From NCBI RefSeq assembly GCF_022832385.1, contig NZ_JALHLE010000012.1, positions 1 through 48,884 of the forward strand: a stretch of 48,884 nucleotides of DNA. The letters are read 5' to 3'. The stretch comes from Novosphingobium album (ex Hu et al. 2023). Its GTDB lineage: Bacteria > Pseudomonadota > Alphaproteobacteria > Sphingomonadales > Sphingomonadaceae. The position numbers were made by a program, and so were the translations under genes. Under the pieces are notes generated by a model. The model searched no databases. It was not told the DNA's origin and was given only the letters and a program-made list of their open reading frames with translations. Positions 1-7,957 of the stretch are shown piece by piece. Numbering within the stretch: the first letter of the stretch is position 1; every line of letters begins with the position of its first letter.

Positions 1-27
1 CGCCTTTCTGTTTGCCGGACCAGAGCT

Positions 28-1062
28 TCAGGCCGTCATATCGAGTACGATACGCCCTTCGATCATGCCCTTGTGCATGCGGCCGAATACATCGTTGATA
101 TCTTCCAGCTTCGCGGTCGCGACTGTCGCTTTCACTTTGCCGTCGCCCGCGAAATCGAGTGACTCCTGAAGATCGAGCCGGGTGCCGACGATCGAGCCGC
201 GCACGGTGATGCCGTTCAGCACCATGTCGAAGATGGGCAGCGGGAAATCCCCCGGCGGCAAACCGTTGAGCGCGACGGTGCCGCCGCGCGAAACCATGCC
301 AAGCGCCTGTTCGAACGCCTTCGGGCTCACTGCCGTCACCAGCACGCCTTGCGCGCCACCGCTCGTCTCGCGCTTGATCGCCGCCGCCGGATCGCTTTCC
401 TTCATGGCATTGACGGTAACGCTCGCTCCAAGCTGGCGGGCCAGATCCAGCTTGGCATCGTCGATGTCGACAGCAGCCACGTTCATCCCCATCGCCTTGG
501 CATATTGCACTGCCATGTGGCCGAGCCCGCCAATTCCCGAAATCACCACCCAGTCACCTGGTTTGGTGTCGGTCACCTTCAAGCCCTTGTACACGGTCAC
601 CCCGGCGCAGAGCACCGGCGCGATCTCCGTGAAAGAGATGTTGTCCGGCAGGTGTCCCACGAAATTGGGATCGGCCAACACATATTCGGCGAAGCCCCCA
701 TTCACGGAATAGCCGGTGTTGAGCTGCTCCTCGCAGAGGGTCTCCCAGCCGCCGAGGCAATGCTTGCAATGTCCGCAGGCGGTGTAGAGCCAAGGCACGC
801 CGACCCGGTCGCCCTCCTTCACATGCTTCACTCCCGCGCCGACGGCAGAGACGAATCCCACACCTTCGTGCCCCGGGATGAAAGGCGGGTTCGGCTTGAC
901 CGGCCAGTCGCCCTCCGCCGCGTGCAGGTCGGTGTGGCAAACGCCGGACGCCTGTATCGCCACCTGAATCATGCCCGGGCCAGGCTCTGGCACGGCCACT
1001 TCCTCGATTGCCAGCGGTTTGCCGAACTCGCGCACCACGGCAGCCTTCATCGTCTTGGACAT
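28..1062 (-). CDS. adhP: Zinc-dependent alcohol dehydrogenase (AdhP type)
   Basis: A 344-aa medium-chain dehydrogenase/reductase, expected to interconvert primary alcohols and aldehydes with NAD(H) in the cytoplasm. The N-terminal GroES-like domain carries the catalytic zinc ligands C42, H64 and C152 and the structural-zinc cysteines C96, C99, C102 and C110. The Rossmann motif GIGGLG lies at 176-181. Length and both zinc sites are complete. The start is supported by GGGAG seven to eight bases upstream on the minus strand. A 9-bp inverted repeat lies about 20 bp upstream of the start and may be an operator. The gene is divergent from the glycine-zipper gene. AdhP-class assignment is strong; the physiological substrate is not evident from sequence. 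Confidence 0.93.
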   Translation of the reverse strand: MSKTMKAAVVREFGKPLAIEEVAVPEPGPGMIQVAIQASGVCHTDLHAAEGDWPVKPNPPFIPGHEGVGFVSAVGAGVKHVKEGDRVGVPWLYTACGHCKHCLGGWETLCEEQLNTGYSVNGGFAEYVLADPNFVGHLPDNISFTEIAPVLCAGVTVYKGLKVTDTKPGDWVVISGIGGLGHMAVQYAKAMGMNVAAVDIDDAKLDLARQLGASVTVNAMKESDPAAAIKRETSGGAQGVLVTAVSPKAFEQALGMVSRGGTVALNGLPPGDFPLPIFDMVLNGITVRGSIVGTRLDLQESLDFAGDGKVKATVATAKLEDINDVFGRMHKGMIEGRIVLDMTA

Positions 1063-1082
1063 CTTCGATCTCCCATTGATCG

Positions 1083-1110
1083 CAGGACAACCCCACCTGT
1101 TGTTGTCCTG
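1083..1110 (-). promoter_or_regulatory. Inverted repeat upstream of adhP, possible operator
   Basis: CAGGACAAC, a 10-base spacer, then GTTGTCCTG form a perfect 9-bp inverted repeat 20 bp before the adhP start codon. Position and symmetry fit a repressor or activator site, or a 5'UTR hairpin. The cognate regulator is unknown. Seen directly; function inferred. Confidence 0.4.
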
Positions 1111-1333
1111 TTAGAAAGACCGCATCGTGACGATCAATCAGGCTGGCGCGAAAGCCTCCGTCCGCTGTCCCGGATGCGAGACGGTTGGTCGCAGGCAACC
1201 GCCTTGCCGCGTACAGAGCCCCGCTCGCCGCACATTCGCCACCATATCCGTCCGTTCATCTGAGGTTGTGGATCAATGAACGAACTGCCGCGTTGATGTC
1301 GCAATCCATGCAACACGTATGAGGGCATATCCA

Positions 1334-1669
1334 ATGCGAAACGCTATTCTCGCCGCCTTGATGGCAGCACTCACCCTTCCTGCAGCCATGGCTGTATCCG
1401 CGCCCGCCGAGGCCCATGACAGGCACGCCCGGCAGTATCACCGGACCGACAACGGCATTCGTTACTGGCGCGGTGACAATGGCCGTTATTACTGCCGCAA
1501 GTCTGACGGCACGACCGGCCTGCTGATCGGCGGCGTGGCCGGTGCACTGGTCGGCCGTTCGATCGACACACGCGGCGACCGCGCGACCGGAACGATCCTC
1601 GGCGCCGCAGCCGGTGCCCTGCTCGGCCGTGAGGTGGACCGCAACAACTCGCGTCCGCACTGCCGCTGA
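1334..1669 (+). CDS. Glycine-zipper 2TM-domain exported protein
   Basis: A 111-aa small envelope protein. Residues 1-27 are a signal peptide ending near APAEA. A His/Tyr/Arg-rich stretch with one Cys (about 28-60) follows, then a glycine-zipper segment (about 61-99: GLLIGGVAGALVG and GTILGAAAGALLG) typical of the Rick_17kDa_Anti/2TM family of outer-membrane-associated proteins. A start at 1319 is open, but GAGGG at 1321-1325 is well placed for the ATG at 1334, and that start gives a proper signal peptide. Such proteins are usually linked to envelope integrity; the specific role is unknown. Divergent from adhP. Confidence 0.8.
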   Translation: MRNAILAALMAALTLPAAMAVSAPAEAHDRHARQYHRTDNGIRYWRGDNGRYYCRKSDGTTGLLIGGVAGALVGRSIDTRGDRATGTILGAAAGALLGREVDRNNSRPHCR

Positions 1670-1883
1670 CGCCCATCGACCTTTGCGAAGGCGCGCTGCC
1701 CTCCGGGAATGGCGCGCCTTCTCCACGCGCCGTCCGCAAAGGCAATTCCCGCCACGATCCGGACCATGGCCCCTTTCCTACACCGTGCCGCTATGCTCCA
1801 ATGCGCCGCATGTCAGTTCCCACGCATCTCCCGTTTTCCATGGCTTCCAACGGTCACCGCACCGCCACCGCGGGCCGGCGGGA

Positions 1884-1918
1884 TTTTCTCTCTGGACTGT
1901 GTAAACCGTGTCAACCTG
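1884..1918 (+). repeat. 35-bp dispersed repeat, copy A
   Basis: Matches the element at 6205-6239 in opposite orientation: 29 identical bases in a row (1890-1918) and 34 of 35 overall. The core has two 9-base units, TGTAAACCG and TGTCAACCT, in direct tandem. It lies 23 bp before the SDR start codon, where a promoter or operator would be. Function unknown. Confidence 0.75.
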
Positions 1919-1940
1919 CGTTCGCGATGGCGAACGCGTG

Positions 1941-2696
1941 ATGACGACAAGGCCATCCATGCTCGTGACAGGCGGCGCCAAGCGGATCGGCGCGGCCATC
2001 GCCCGAGCATTCGCCGGCGCCGGCTGGCATGTGGTGATCCACTACGGCCGTTCGCAGACACAGGCCGAAGCCCTGGCGGCCGAATTGCCCTCTGCCGAAA
2101 TCGTCAGCTGCGATCTTGAAGACTGGAACGAAGGTCCGGCGATGATCGCTGCACTGGCCGAGCGGCTGGACGACTGGCGCGTGTTGGTCAACTGCGCAGG
2201 TGTGTTCGACCTCGACACGGCGCAGGAACTCCAGCCGCCCGTTTTCGACACCGCCATGCAGGTCAATGCCGGGACCCCCGCGCGGCTCGGGCAGGCCTTT
2301 CTGGCACACGCGCGCAGCCCCGAAGGACGGCGGCTGATCCATGTGACCGACCAGAAGCTGCTCAATCCCAATCCCGACTTCTTCTCCTACACGATGAGCA
2401 AGCATGCGCTGGCAGCAACCATTCCCATGCTGTCGATGGCCCGCGCCGATCCGCGCGACCGCATCTATGGCATTGCCCCCGGCGCGATCCTTGCCAGTCA
2501 CGACCAGACCGAGGCCGAGACCGAAGTCTCGCACCGGATGAACCTGCTCCACCGCAAGGCCACCCCCACCGACATCGCGGGCGCCGCGTTGTTTCTGGCC
2601 GGGGGCTGGCTTGCCAGCGGAGAAACGATCTTCGTCGATTCCGGACAGCACCTGCTCGCGCAGCAACGCGATGTCCTTTTTCTCGCCCGGCAATAA
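1941..2696 (+). CDS. SDR-family oxidoreductase, pteridine-reductase (FolM/PTR1)-like
   Basis: A 251-aa classical short-chain dehydrogenase/reductase. The cofactor motif TGGAKRIG (10-17) resembles the arginine-containing NADPH motif of pteridine reductases and FolM. NCAG lies at 84-87, and the catalytic Y150-x3-K154 sits in FFSYTMSK. VTDQKL before the active site is also typical of the FolM/pteridine reductase branch, so reduction of a dihydropterin is the best guess; a generic SDR role is the alternative. A GTG at 1908 is in frame, but it falls inside the 35-bp repeat, and the first 11 residues it would add look unlike SDRs. ATG 1941 (or ATG 1959) is preferred although its RBS is weak. Confidence 0.8.
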   Translation: MTTRPSMLVTGGAKRIGAAIARAFAGAGWHVVIHYGRSQTQAEALAAELPSAEIVSCDLEDWNEGPAMIAALAERLDDWRVLVNCAGVFDLDTAQELQPPVFDTAMQVNAGTPARLGQAFLAHARSPEGRRLIHVTDQKLLNPNPDFFSYTMSKHALAATIPMLSMARADPRDRIYGIAPGAILASHDQTEAETEVSHRMNLLHRKATPTDIAGAALFLAGGWLASGETIFVDSGQHLLAQQRDVLFLARQ

Positions 2697-2788
2697 CTGT
2701 GCAAAAGAGAGGCCGCACTGGTCATTGCAGCGATTGACGCTAGACTTCGCCTTCCCCCCTGGGCCGAGCCCGCAAGCAATTGAGTGTC

Positions 2789-4033
2789 ATGGCTATTCTA
2801 GACCGTTTCCTGCAACGGGGCGTCCGCAACGGTGTCCTTGAAGTCGCGAGACCGGACGGCAGCGTGAGACGCTTCGGAAAGTCTGCCGAAGGGTTCCCCG
2901 AAGTGCGGCTGCGTTTCACCAATTCCTCAGCCGAACGGCAGATCCTGACCGACCCACGGCTCGGTGCCGCTGAAGCCTTCATGGATGGCACGCTCATCAT
3001 TGAAGAGGGCGACATCATGGCTCTCGTCCAGCTGCTGCGCGCGAACAACCGCTGGGACAAGGGCGGGGAAGTCAGAGAGGTCTCAGCCCTCAAGAAGATG
3101 CGCGGGCGCGCCATCACCCTGATCGACGGGATGAACCGCGCCGCACGAGCCAAGGCCAACATCGCCCATCACTACGACATCGGCAACGCGCTCTATCGCC
3201 TGTTCCTCGATACCGATCATATGCAATACTCCTGCGCCTACTGGCCTCGCGAGGGCATGACGCTGGAAGAGGCACAGGAAGCCAAGCTTGCGCACATCGC
3301 CGCCAAGCTTGCACTCGAACCCGGGCAGAGAGTGCTCGACATCGGCTGCGGCTGGGGCGGCATGGCGATCTATCTGGCGCGCCACGCAGATGTTTCGGTC
3401 AAGGGCATTACCCTCAGCGAGGAACAGCTTGCACTCGCCAGCGAACGCGCGGTGGCCGCCGGCGTGGCCGGCCGGATCGAGTTCGAGCTGGTCGACTACC
3501 GCGACCTGGCCGCGCGCGGCGAGACATTCGACCGGATCGTCTCGGTCGGCATGTTCGAACATGTCGGCCAGGCCCAGTTCGCCCGCTATTTCCGCGATTG
3601 CGCGAAGATGCTGACTGACGAAGGGGTGATGCTGCTCCACACCATCGGCCGCATGGGCGGGCCTGGCGCGACCGATGCCTTCACCCGCAAGTACATCTTC
3701 CCGGGCGGCTACATCCCCGCGCTGAGCGAAACCGTCGCCGCCAGCGAAAGGGTGCGGCTGATGGCCACCGACGTAGAGAACCTGCGCCTCCACTACGCCC
3801 TCACCCTGCGCGAATGGTACAAGCGCTGCGTGGAGAACAGGGACGCGATCGTGGCCCTCTACGACGAGCGCTTCTACCGCATGTGGACCTTCTATCTCGC
3901 CGGGGCGACCGCCGCGTTCGAGAGCGGTTCCATGTGCAACTACCAAATCCAGTACGCCCGCAACCGCCATGCCCTGCCCCTGACGCGGGGCTATATGGCG
4001 CAGCGCGAGGCGCAGTTCCTGCAGGGCGGATGA
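2789..4033 (+). CDS. cfa: Cyclopropane-fatty-acyl-phospholipid synthase family methyltransferase
   Basis: A 414-aa SAM-dependent enzyme that methylenates unsaturated acyl chains of membrane phospholipids, or a close relative. The N-terminal lipid-binding domain (about 1-120) is followed by HHYD (127-130), the family block QYSCAYW (146-152), the SAM-binding loop LDIGCGWGG (183-191) and the active-site region FEHVG (256-260). Full family length. A TTG three codons earlier (2780) is an alternative start; ATG 2789 has only a poor RBS. It follows the SDR gene on the same strand with a 92-bp gap, so co-transcription is possible but not shown. Confidence 0.92.
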   Translation: MAILDRFLQRGVRNGVLEVARPDGSVRRFGKSAEGFPEVRLRFTNSSAERQILTDPRLGAAEAFMDGTLIIEEGDIMALVQLLRANNRWDKGGEVREVSALKKMRGRAITLIDGMNRAARAKANIAHHYDIGNALYRLFLDTDHMQYSCAYWPREGMTLEEAQEAKLAHIAAKLALEPGQRVLDIGCGWGGMAIYLARHADVSVKGITLSEEQLALASERAVAAGVAGRIEFELVDYRDLAARGETFDRIVSVGMFEHVGQAQFARYFRDCAKMLTDEGVMLLHTIGRMGGPGATDAFTRKYIFPGGYIPALSETVAASERVRLMATDVENLRLHYALTLREWYKRCVENRDAIVALYDERFYRMWTFYLAGATAAFESGSMCNYQIQYARNRHALPLTRGYMAQREAQFLQGG

Positions 4034-4117
4034 AAACCCGGCATTGCACCGCGGCCCCTGCGCTGTTAGGCGCGCGTCGCATTTCCCGCCTTGTTTCCAG
4101 TGGAGCTCGCCGAGTCC

Positions 4118-5332
4118 ATGTCTGACATCAAGAAGGTCGTCCTCGCCTATTCCGGCGGCCTCGACACCAGCGTCATCCTCAAGTGGCTGCAGGTCACCTA
4201 CAACTGCGAGGTGGTGACCTTCACCGCCGACCTCGGCCAGGGCGAGGAGCTTGAGCCCGCGCGCGCCAAGGCGCAGCTGATGGGCGTGCCCGACAAGCAC
4301 ATCTACATCGACGACCTGCGCGAGGAATTCGTGCGCGACTTCGTCTTCCCGATGTTCCGCGCCAACGCCCGCTACGAGGGCGACTACCTGCTCGGCACCT
4401 CGATCGCGCGGCCGCTGATCTCCAAGCGCCTGATCGAGATCGCCCACGAGACCGGCGCTGATGCCGTGGCCCATGGCGCGACCGGCAAGGGCAACGACCA
4501 GGTCCGTTTCGAACTCAGCGCCTATGCGCTCGATCCCAGCATCAAGGTCATCGCCCCTTGGCGCAAGTGGGAGCTGACCAGCCGCACCGCGCTCATCGCC
4601 TGGGCCGAGCAGCACCAGATCCCGGTCCCCAAGGACAAGCGCGGCGAGAGCCCCTTCTCCACCGACGCAAACCTCCTGCACACCTCCTCGGAGGGCAAGG
4701 TGCTTGAGGATCCGTGGGAAGAGACCCCCGACTACGTCTATTCGCGCACCGTCAATCCCGAGGATGCGCCGGACCAGCCCGAATACATCACCGTGGACTT
4801 CGAGAAGGGTGACGGCGTCGCCCTCAACGGCGTCGCGATGTCCCCGGCGACCCTCCTCACCCAGCTCAACGAGCTTGGCCGCAAGCACGGCATCGGCCGC
4901 CTCGACCTCGTCGAGAACCGCTTCGTCGGCATGAAGTCGCGCGGCATGTACGAGACGCCGGGCGGCACCATCTACGCCGTGGCCCACCGCGGCATCGAAC
5001 AGATCACGCTCGACCGGGGCGCCGCCCACCTCAAGGACGAGCTGATGCCCAAGTACGCCGAGCTCATCTACAACGGCTTCTGGTTCGCCCCCGAGCGCGA
5101 GATGCTGCAGGCGGCGATCGACCACTCGCAGGCCCGCGTGAACGGCACTGTCCGCCTCAAGCTCTACAAGGGCATGGCCTCGGTGGTCGGCCGCAAGAGC
5201 CCGGATTCGCTTTATTCCGAACGCCACGTCACGTTCGAGGACGACGCCGGCGCCTACGACCAGAAGGACGCGGCAGGCTTCATCAAGCTCAACGCCCTGC
5301 GGCTCCGTCTGCTGGCCCAGCGCGACCGCTGA
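4118..5332 (+). CDS. argG: Argininosuccinate synthase
   Basis: A 404-aa enzyme of arginine biosynthesis that joins citrulline and aspartate with ATP to give argininosuccinate, AMP and PPi in the cytoplasm. The ATP pyrophosphatase PP-motif AYSGGLDTS lies at 10-18 and the length is normal for the family. An in-frame TTG at 4091 is open, but ATG 4118 gives the standard N-terminus ([14 protein letters not shown]). A strong hairpin terminator follows 27 bp after the stop. Nothing unusual. Confidence 0.98.
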   Translation: MSDIKKVVLAYSGGLDTSVILKWLQVTYNCEVVTFTADLGQGEELEPARAKAQLMGVPDKHIYIDDLREEFVRDFVFPMFRANARYEGDYLLGTSIARPLISKRLIEIAHETGADAVAHGATGKGNDQVRFELSAYALDPSIKVIAPWRKWELTSRTALIAWAEQHQIPVPKDKRGESPFSTDANLLHTSSEGKVLEDPWEETPDYVYSRTVNPEDAPDQPEYITVDFEKGDGVALNGVAMSPATLLTQLNELGRKHGIGRLDLVENRFVGMKSRGMYETPGGTIYAVAHRGIEQITLDRGAAHLKDELMPKYAELIYNGFWFAPEREMLQAAIDHSQARVNGTVRLKLYKGMASVVGRKSPDSLYSERHVTFEDDAGAYDQKDAAGFIKLNALRLRLLAQRDR

Positions 5333-5359
5333 GTCTTTTCAAGGTCTTACTCCTTTCAG

Positions 5360-5393
5360 GCGGCCCGTTGCCAAAGCGCGACGGGCCGCTTTT
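5360..5393 (+). terminator. Rho-independent terminator after argG
   Basis: GCGGCCCGT (5360-5368) pairs with ACGGGCCGC (5381-5389) across a 12-base loop, followed by TTTT. A classic intrinsic terminator placed just after the argG stop. Confidence 0.88.
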
Positions 5394-5464
5394 GCATGGG
5401 TGGCGCGGCGGGAGCCCCACCTGTAGGAGTCCGGGCCATCGTCAACTACTAAGCGTGGTAAGTT

Positions 5465-5968
5465 TTGTCAGTTCAGCGCACCGGACTCATGGCTGCCCTC
5501 GCAATGGCCGCTACCCTGCCCCTCGCTGGCCCGGTGCTCGCCGAAACTGACGCTCCCGCTGCCGTTCTGGCCGCTGTCGACTCCGCCATCACCATCGCCC
5601 CGCGCCCCGCGCCTGCCGTCGAGGTTGCCCCCGAAGCCGCCGCCACCCCTCAGTTCGAGACGATCGGCGAAGGCATGGCGAGCTACTATGGCCGCGAATT
5701 CGCGGGCAGCCGCACCGCCAGCGGCGCGCGCTTCGATCCCGCCGCGCTCACCGCCGCGCACCGCACCCTGCCCTTCGGCACGCAGGTGCAGGTGACCAAC
5801 GAGGCGACCGGCGACTCGGTGATCGTCACCATCAACGATCGCGGCCCCTTCCACGGCAACCGCGTGATAGACCTCAGCCGCGCCGCCGCCGACGAGATCG
5901 GTCTGACCCGCGCAGGCCGCGGCATGGTCCAGCTCGCGGTCCTGACGGACACCCCCTCCAACAACTGA
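5465..5968 (+). CDS. rlpA: RlpA-type double-psi beta-barrel septal ring protein
   Basis: A 167-aa exported protein. With the TTG start the n-region carries an Arg and the signal peptide (1-26, ending VLA) is regular. The ATG at 5489 would leave a signal peptide without positive charge and has no RBS, so TTG is preferred. An Ala/Pro-rich linker (27-66) precedes the RlpA barrel (about 67-160) with GMASYYG and the conserved acidic segment DRGPF (125-129). RlpA proteins are lytic transglycosylases acting on denuded glycan strands at the septum. There is no lipobox and no SPOR domain, so septal targeting by SPOR is not expected. A second RlpA-type gene lies at 16288. Confidence 0.85.
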   Translation: MSVQRTGLMAALAMAATLPLAGPVLAETDAPAAVLAAVDSAITIAPRPAPAVEVAPEAAATPQFETIGEGMASYYGREFAGSRTASGARFDPAALTAAHRTLPFGTQVQVTNEATGDSVIVTINDRGPFHGNRVIDLSRAAADEIGLTRAGRGMVQLAVLTDTPSNN

Positions 5969-6066
5969 TCGCCCGCCCGCTCCCGCGGCAAGAGCGCCTG
6001 CGCCATCGCTGCGCGCGGGCCGCAAAACCGTGCCCGGCCTGCATGTCATTGCTGTGGGGAAGAAGG

Positions 6067-7482
6067 TCAGGCCGGTACGCTCGTGGCAAGGGGGGTGTTA
6101 TGCCGCGTCGCACCGACCTTCACCGCACCAACCGCGAACAGCACTTTGAGTTCCCCGCCTTTTTTCGGCTTTCGCCCAACCGTTTCCTGCCAGCGACGAG
6201 CCGTCAGGTTGACACGGTTTACACAGTCCAGAGGGAAAACCGGCGCCGGTCCGGTGAGCGATTTGTACTCCAGAGGCGCGTCATCCCCCTCCCCCGTCAT
6301 CGCCGCATCCACCCGGCCAAAGGCACACCCCTGCCAGCCATCCCACCGCGCCGCGCTCGCCTCGCGGAAGGGCGCGTAGAGCGGCACCGGCGGATAGACC
6401 GGATCGGGCAGGTGCTCCGGCCGGTCCTCCTCGTGCGGCGCAAAGCCGTGCGCCTCCTCATAGGCGCGCTCGACCGCCTCGGCCGCCTCGTCCCACGCCG
6501 TGTTCGCCGCGATAAAGGCAGGCTCGGCGCTGGAGAGCACCCAGGCCGCGCGCCCCGGCGGCAAGGGCAAGGGATCATGCGCCCCGCCCCAGTCCTCCAG
6601 CGCCCGGTCCTCCTCCAGCACGCGCGCATCCGCGTCCTGCGCATCGGCGTCCGCGTCGCCGCCCTCTTCCGCGAAGTGCGCCTCGGGTCGCTCGCCCGCG
6701 ACCATCGCCAGCAATTCGTCGAAACGGTCCTCGCACGGCCCCGCCTCCTCCGCCGCCCGGTCCAGCCGCGCCAGATGCGCCAGCAGCAGCCGCGTGTCAT
6801 AGCGGCGCTTCTTGCCCACCAGCTCGCCCCGGAACCACACCGCCTCCTCGATCCCGTCGAGCGCGCGAGTGGCCAGCACTTCCTCGGCATGGCGCCGCGC
6901 CAGCACCAGCGCCGCCTGCCACCCCTGCGCAAAGCCCCCGTCGCGCCGCCGCAGCAGATAGGCCGACTGCCGGCTCATCCCCACGCGAGCGCAGGCCGCC
7001 CGCACATCGCCCTTCTCCGCAAGGTGATGGAGAAACCGCACCTTGCGGTCCGCGTCCCAGGCATGATGCGAAACGAACGTGGGATCGTCGCACTTTGGCG
7101 GCGGCCGGCAAAACCCGCCCGTCGCCGGACAAGACCACTCGCTGACCACGCCGTCCTGCGAAGGCACAGGCTTCGGCGGCACATCGCCCTGATAGAGATC
7201 GTCATAAGACGGATACTGCGCCGCGAACCACGCATCGTCCGGATCATCGTCAGGCAGCCCGATATCCCGCTCCACCGGAATCCACCCCCGCCCAAACCGC
7301 GTAGGCGGCCGATCCCGTTCCTCCCCGAGCTCGTCTCGGGGAGGGGGACCGCCCGGCTCCGCCGGGTGGTGGAGGGGCACAGGCCGCACATCCCGCCCTT
7401 CTTCCTCTACCCCTTCCCTAACCCCGCTCGCCCTGAGCTTGTCGAAGGGCCCACCACCCAAACCGTCAGCAAAGTCCGTCAT
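6067..7482 (-). CDS. HTH-containing hypothetical protein with repeat-derived inserts
   Basis: A 471-aa acidic, Pro/Ala-rich protein. The recognisable part is a helix-turn-helix-like segment around residues 150-230 (ARVGMSRQSAYLLRRR, then a basic helical stretch), reminiscent of terminase-small-subunit or phage-type HTH proteins; I do not recognise the full family. GAGGTGA six bases before ATG 7482 supports the start. The N-terminus is unusual: residues 12-20 (PFDKLRASG) are encoded by the dispersed CTTCGACAAGCTCAGG element, residues 36-54 by a second hairpin element, and the C-terminal part runs through copy B of the 35-bp repeat. The true C-terminus could therefore lie earlier than 6067. Probably a real gene because of its RBS and codon bias; function unknown. 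Confidence 0.6.
   Translation of the reverse strand: MTDFADGLGGGPFDKLRASGVREGVEEEGRDVRPVPLHHPAEPGGPPPRDELGEERDRPPTRFGRGWIPVERDIGLPDDDPDDAWFAAQYPSYDDLYQGDVPPKPVPSQDGVVSEWSCPATGGFCRPPPKCDDPTFVSHHAWDADRKVRFLHHLAEKGDVRAACARVGMSRQSAYLLRRRDGGFAQGWQAALVLARRHAEEVLATRALDGIEEAVWFRGELVGKKRRYDTRLLLAHLARLDRAAEEAGPCEDRFDELLAMVAGERPEAHFAEEGGDADADAQDADARVLEEDRALEDWGGAHDPLPLPPGRAAWVLSSAEPAFIAANTAWDEAAEAVERAYEEAHGFAPHEEDRPEHLPDPVYPPVPLYAPFREASAARWDGWQGCAFGRVDAAMTGEGDDAPLEYKSLTGPAPVFPLDCVNRVNLTARRWQETVGRKPKKGGELKVLFAVGAVKVGATRHNTPLATSVPA
6205..6239 (-). repeat. 35-bp dispersed repeat, copy B
   Basis: Inverted relative to copy A at 1884-1918, with 34 of 35 positions identical. Here it lies inside the open frame of the HTH gene and is read as LDCVNRVNL. 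The tandem 9-base units give the protein repeat VNR/VNL. Confidence 0.75.
7321..7377 (+). repeat. GC-rich double-hairpin element inside a coding region
   Basis: CTCCCCGAG (7321-7329) pairs with CTCGGGGAG (7335-7343). This is followed by a 13-mer GGGGAGGGGGACC (7338-7350), a palindromic middle and GGTGGAGGGG (7368-7377). The same 13-mer and 10-mer frame a different hairpin at 9600-9633. It lies in the 5' part of the HTH gene and is translated. Confidence 0.65.
7423..7449 (+). repeat. CCTGAGCTTGTCGAAG repeat, translated copy
   Basis: CCGCTCGCCCTGAGCTTGTC followed by GAAGGG, the same element seen six more times between 35.2 and 37.4 kb. This copy is inside the HTH gene, whose minus-strand frame reads PFDKLRASG through it without a stop. 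Confidence 0.85.
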
Positions 7483-7712
7483 CGTTCACCTCGCACAAAG
7501 CGGGAAACCCGCAGGAAGAGACCACGGCACGGCCCGGACGGCGGCGCCGAGGTGAACGACCCATTTATCGCAAGTCGGGGGCTGTAGGAAAATGGTTTGT
7601 GAGGGGGAAGGAAGGATGATGCGAGGGCCATCGCCCTCGCGCTCCCCATACTGTCGGCGGTGTGCCTTGCGGCTACGCTGGGCTGAGACTTGCAACCCTT
7701 ACCCTATTCTTC

Positions 7713-7799
7713 GTCATCCCCGCGAAGGCGGGGATCCAGCTTCGGACGTCGCGTTTTCATCCAACCGTATGAATGGATTCCCGCCTTCGCGGGAATGAC
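7713..7799. repeat. REPIN-like inverted pair of ATTCCCGC elements
   Basis: One unit, GTCATCCCCGCGAAGGCGGG then GATCCAG (7713-7739), is mirrored by TGGATTCCCGCCTTCGCGGG then AATGAC (7774-7799). Each unit is itself palindromic, so the pair can fold into a cruciform. A second such pair lies at 20998-21170. It marks the left edge of the lower-GC patch. Confidence 0.8.
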
Positions 7800-7833
7800 G
7801 AAGCGGCGCAATTCAACCTTGCTCAGGACATTT

Positions 7834-7848
7834 GTTCACTATATGTTC
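7834..7848 (+). promoter_or_regulatory. LexA (SOS) box upstream of the Panacea module
   Basis: GTTC, seven bases (ACTATAT), GTTC: the exact alphaproteobacterial LexA operator form, also present at uvrA in this window. It overlaps a possible -10 (TATATG at 7840-7845) with TTGCTC fifteen bases upstream as a weak -35. GTTC-N7-GTTC is expected roughly once or twice by chance in this window counting both strands, so location is the main support. Confidence 0.5.
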
Positions 7849-7866
7849 CGATTGGAGACACAGTCA

Positions 7867-7896
7867 ATGCTGGCTTATGTCAACAACTTTCAGTAG
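7867..7896 (+). CDS. Nine-codon leader ORF or gene remnant
   Basis: GGAG at 7854-7857 is correctly spaced before an ATG that opens MLAYVNNFQ and then stops. It starts 18 bp after the LexA-type box, where an SOS gene would begin. It could be a leader peptide or the stub of an SOS gene cut by insertion of the patch. Not a normal protein. Confidence 0.3.
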   Translation: MLAYVNNFQ

Positions 7897-7900
7897 GGGC

Positions 7901-7920
7901 TTGTCCAACATTTTGGACAA
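7901..7920. promoter_or_regulatory. Perfect palindrome, possible module operator
   Basis: TTGTCCAA, CATT, TTGGACAA: perfect 8-bp arms with a 4-base spacer, 37 bp before the Panacea start codon. Its size and place suit a dimeric regulator or autoregulation by the module, but no regulator is identified. Confidence 0.4.
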
Positions 7921-7957
7921 ACTGAACTCTGCGGTGTGGTTTGAGAGATAACATGAA

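Larger units (their letters stand above)
7483..7957. other. 475-bp intergenic region between HTH gene and Panacea gene
   Basis: Contains the promoter side of the HTH gene (7483-7600), the REPIN (7713-7799), a LexA-type box (7834-7848), a nine-codon ORF with RBS (7867-7896) and an 8-bp-arm palindrome (7901-7920). Base composition falls sharply after about 7,800. No longer credible gene was seen. Confidence 0.6.

Noticed and set aside
3083..5227. Long minus-strand open frame across cfa and argG
   Set aside because: Opposite well-identified enzymes; composition is a shadow of their codon bias.
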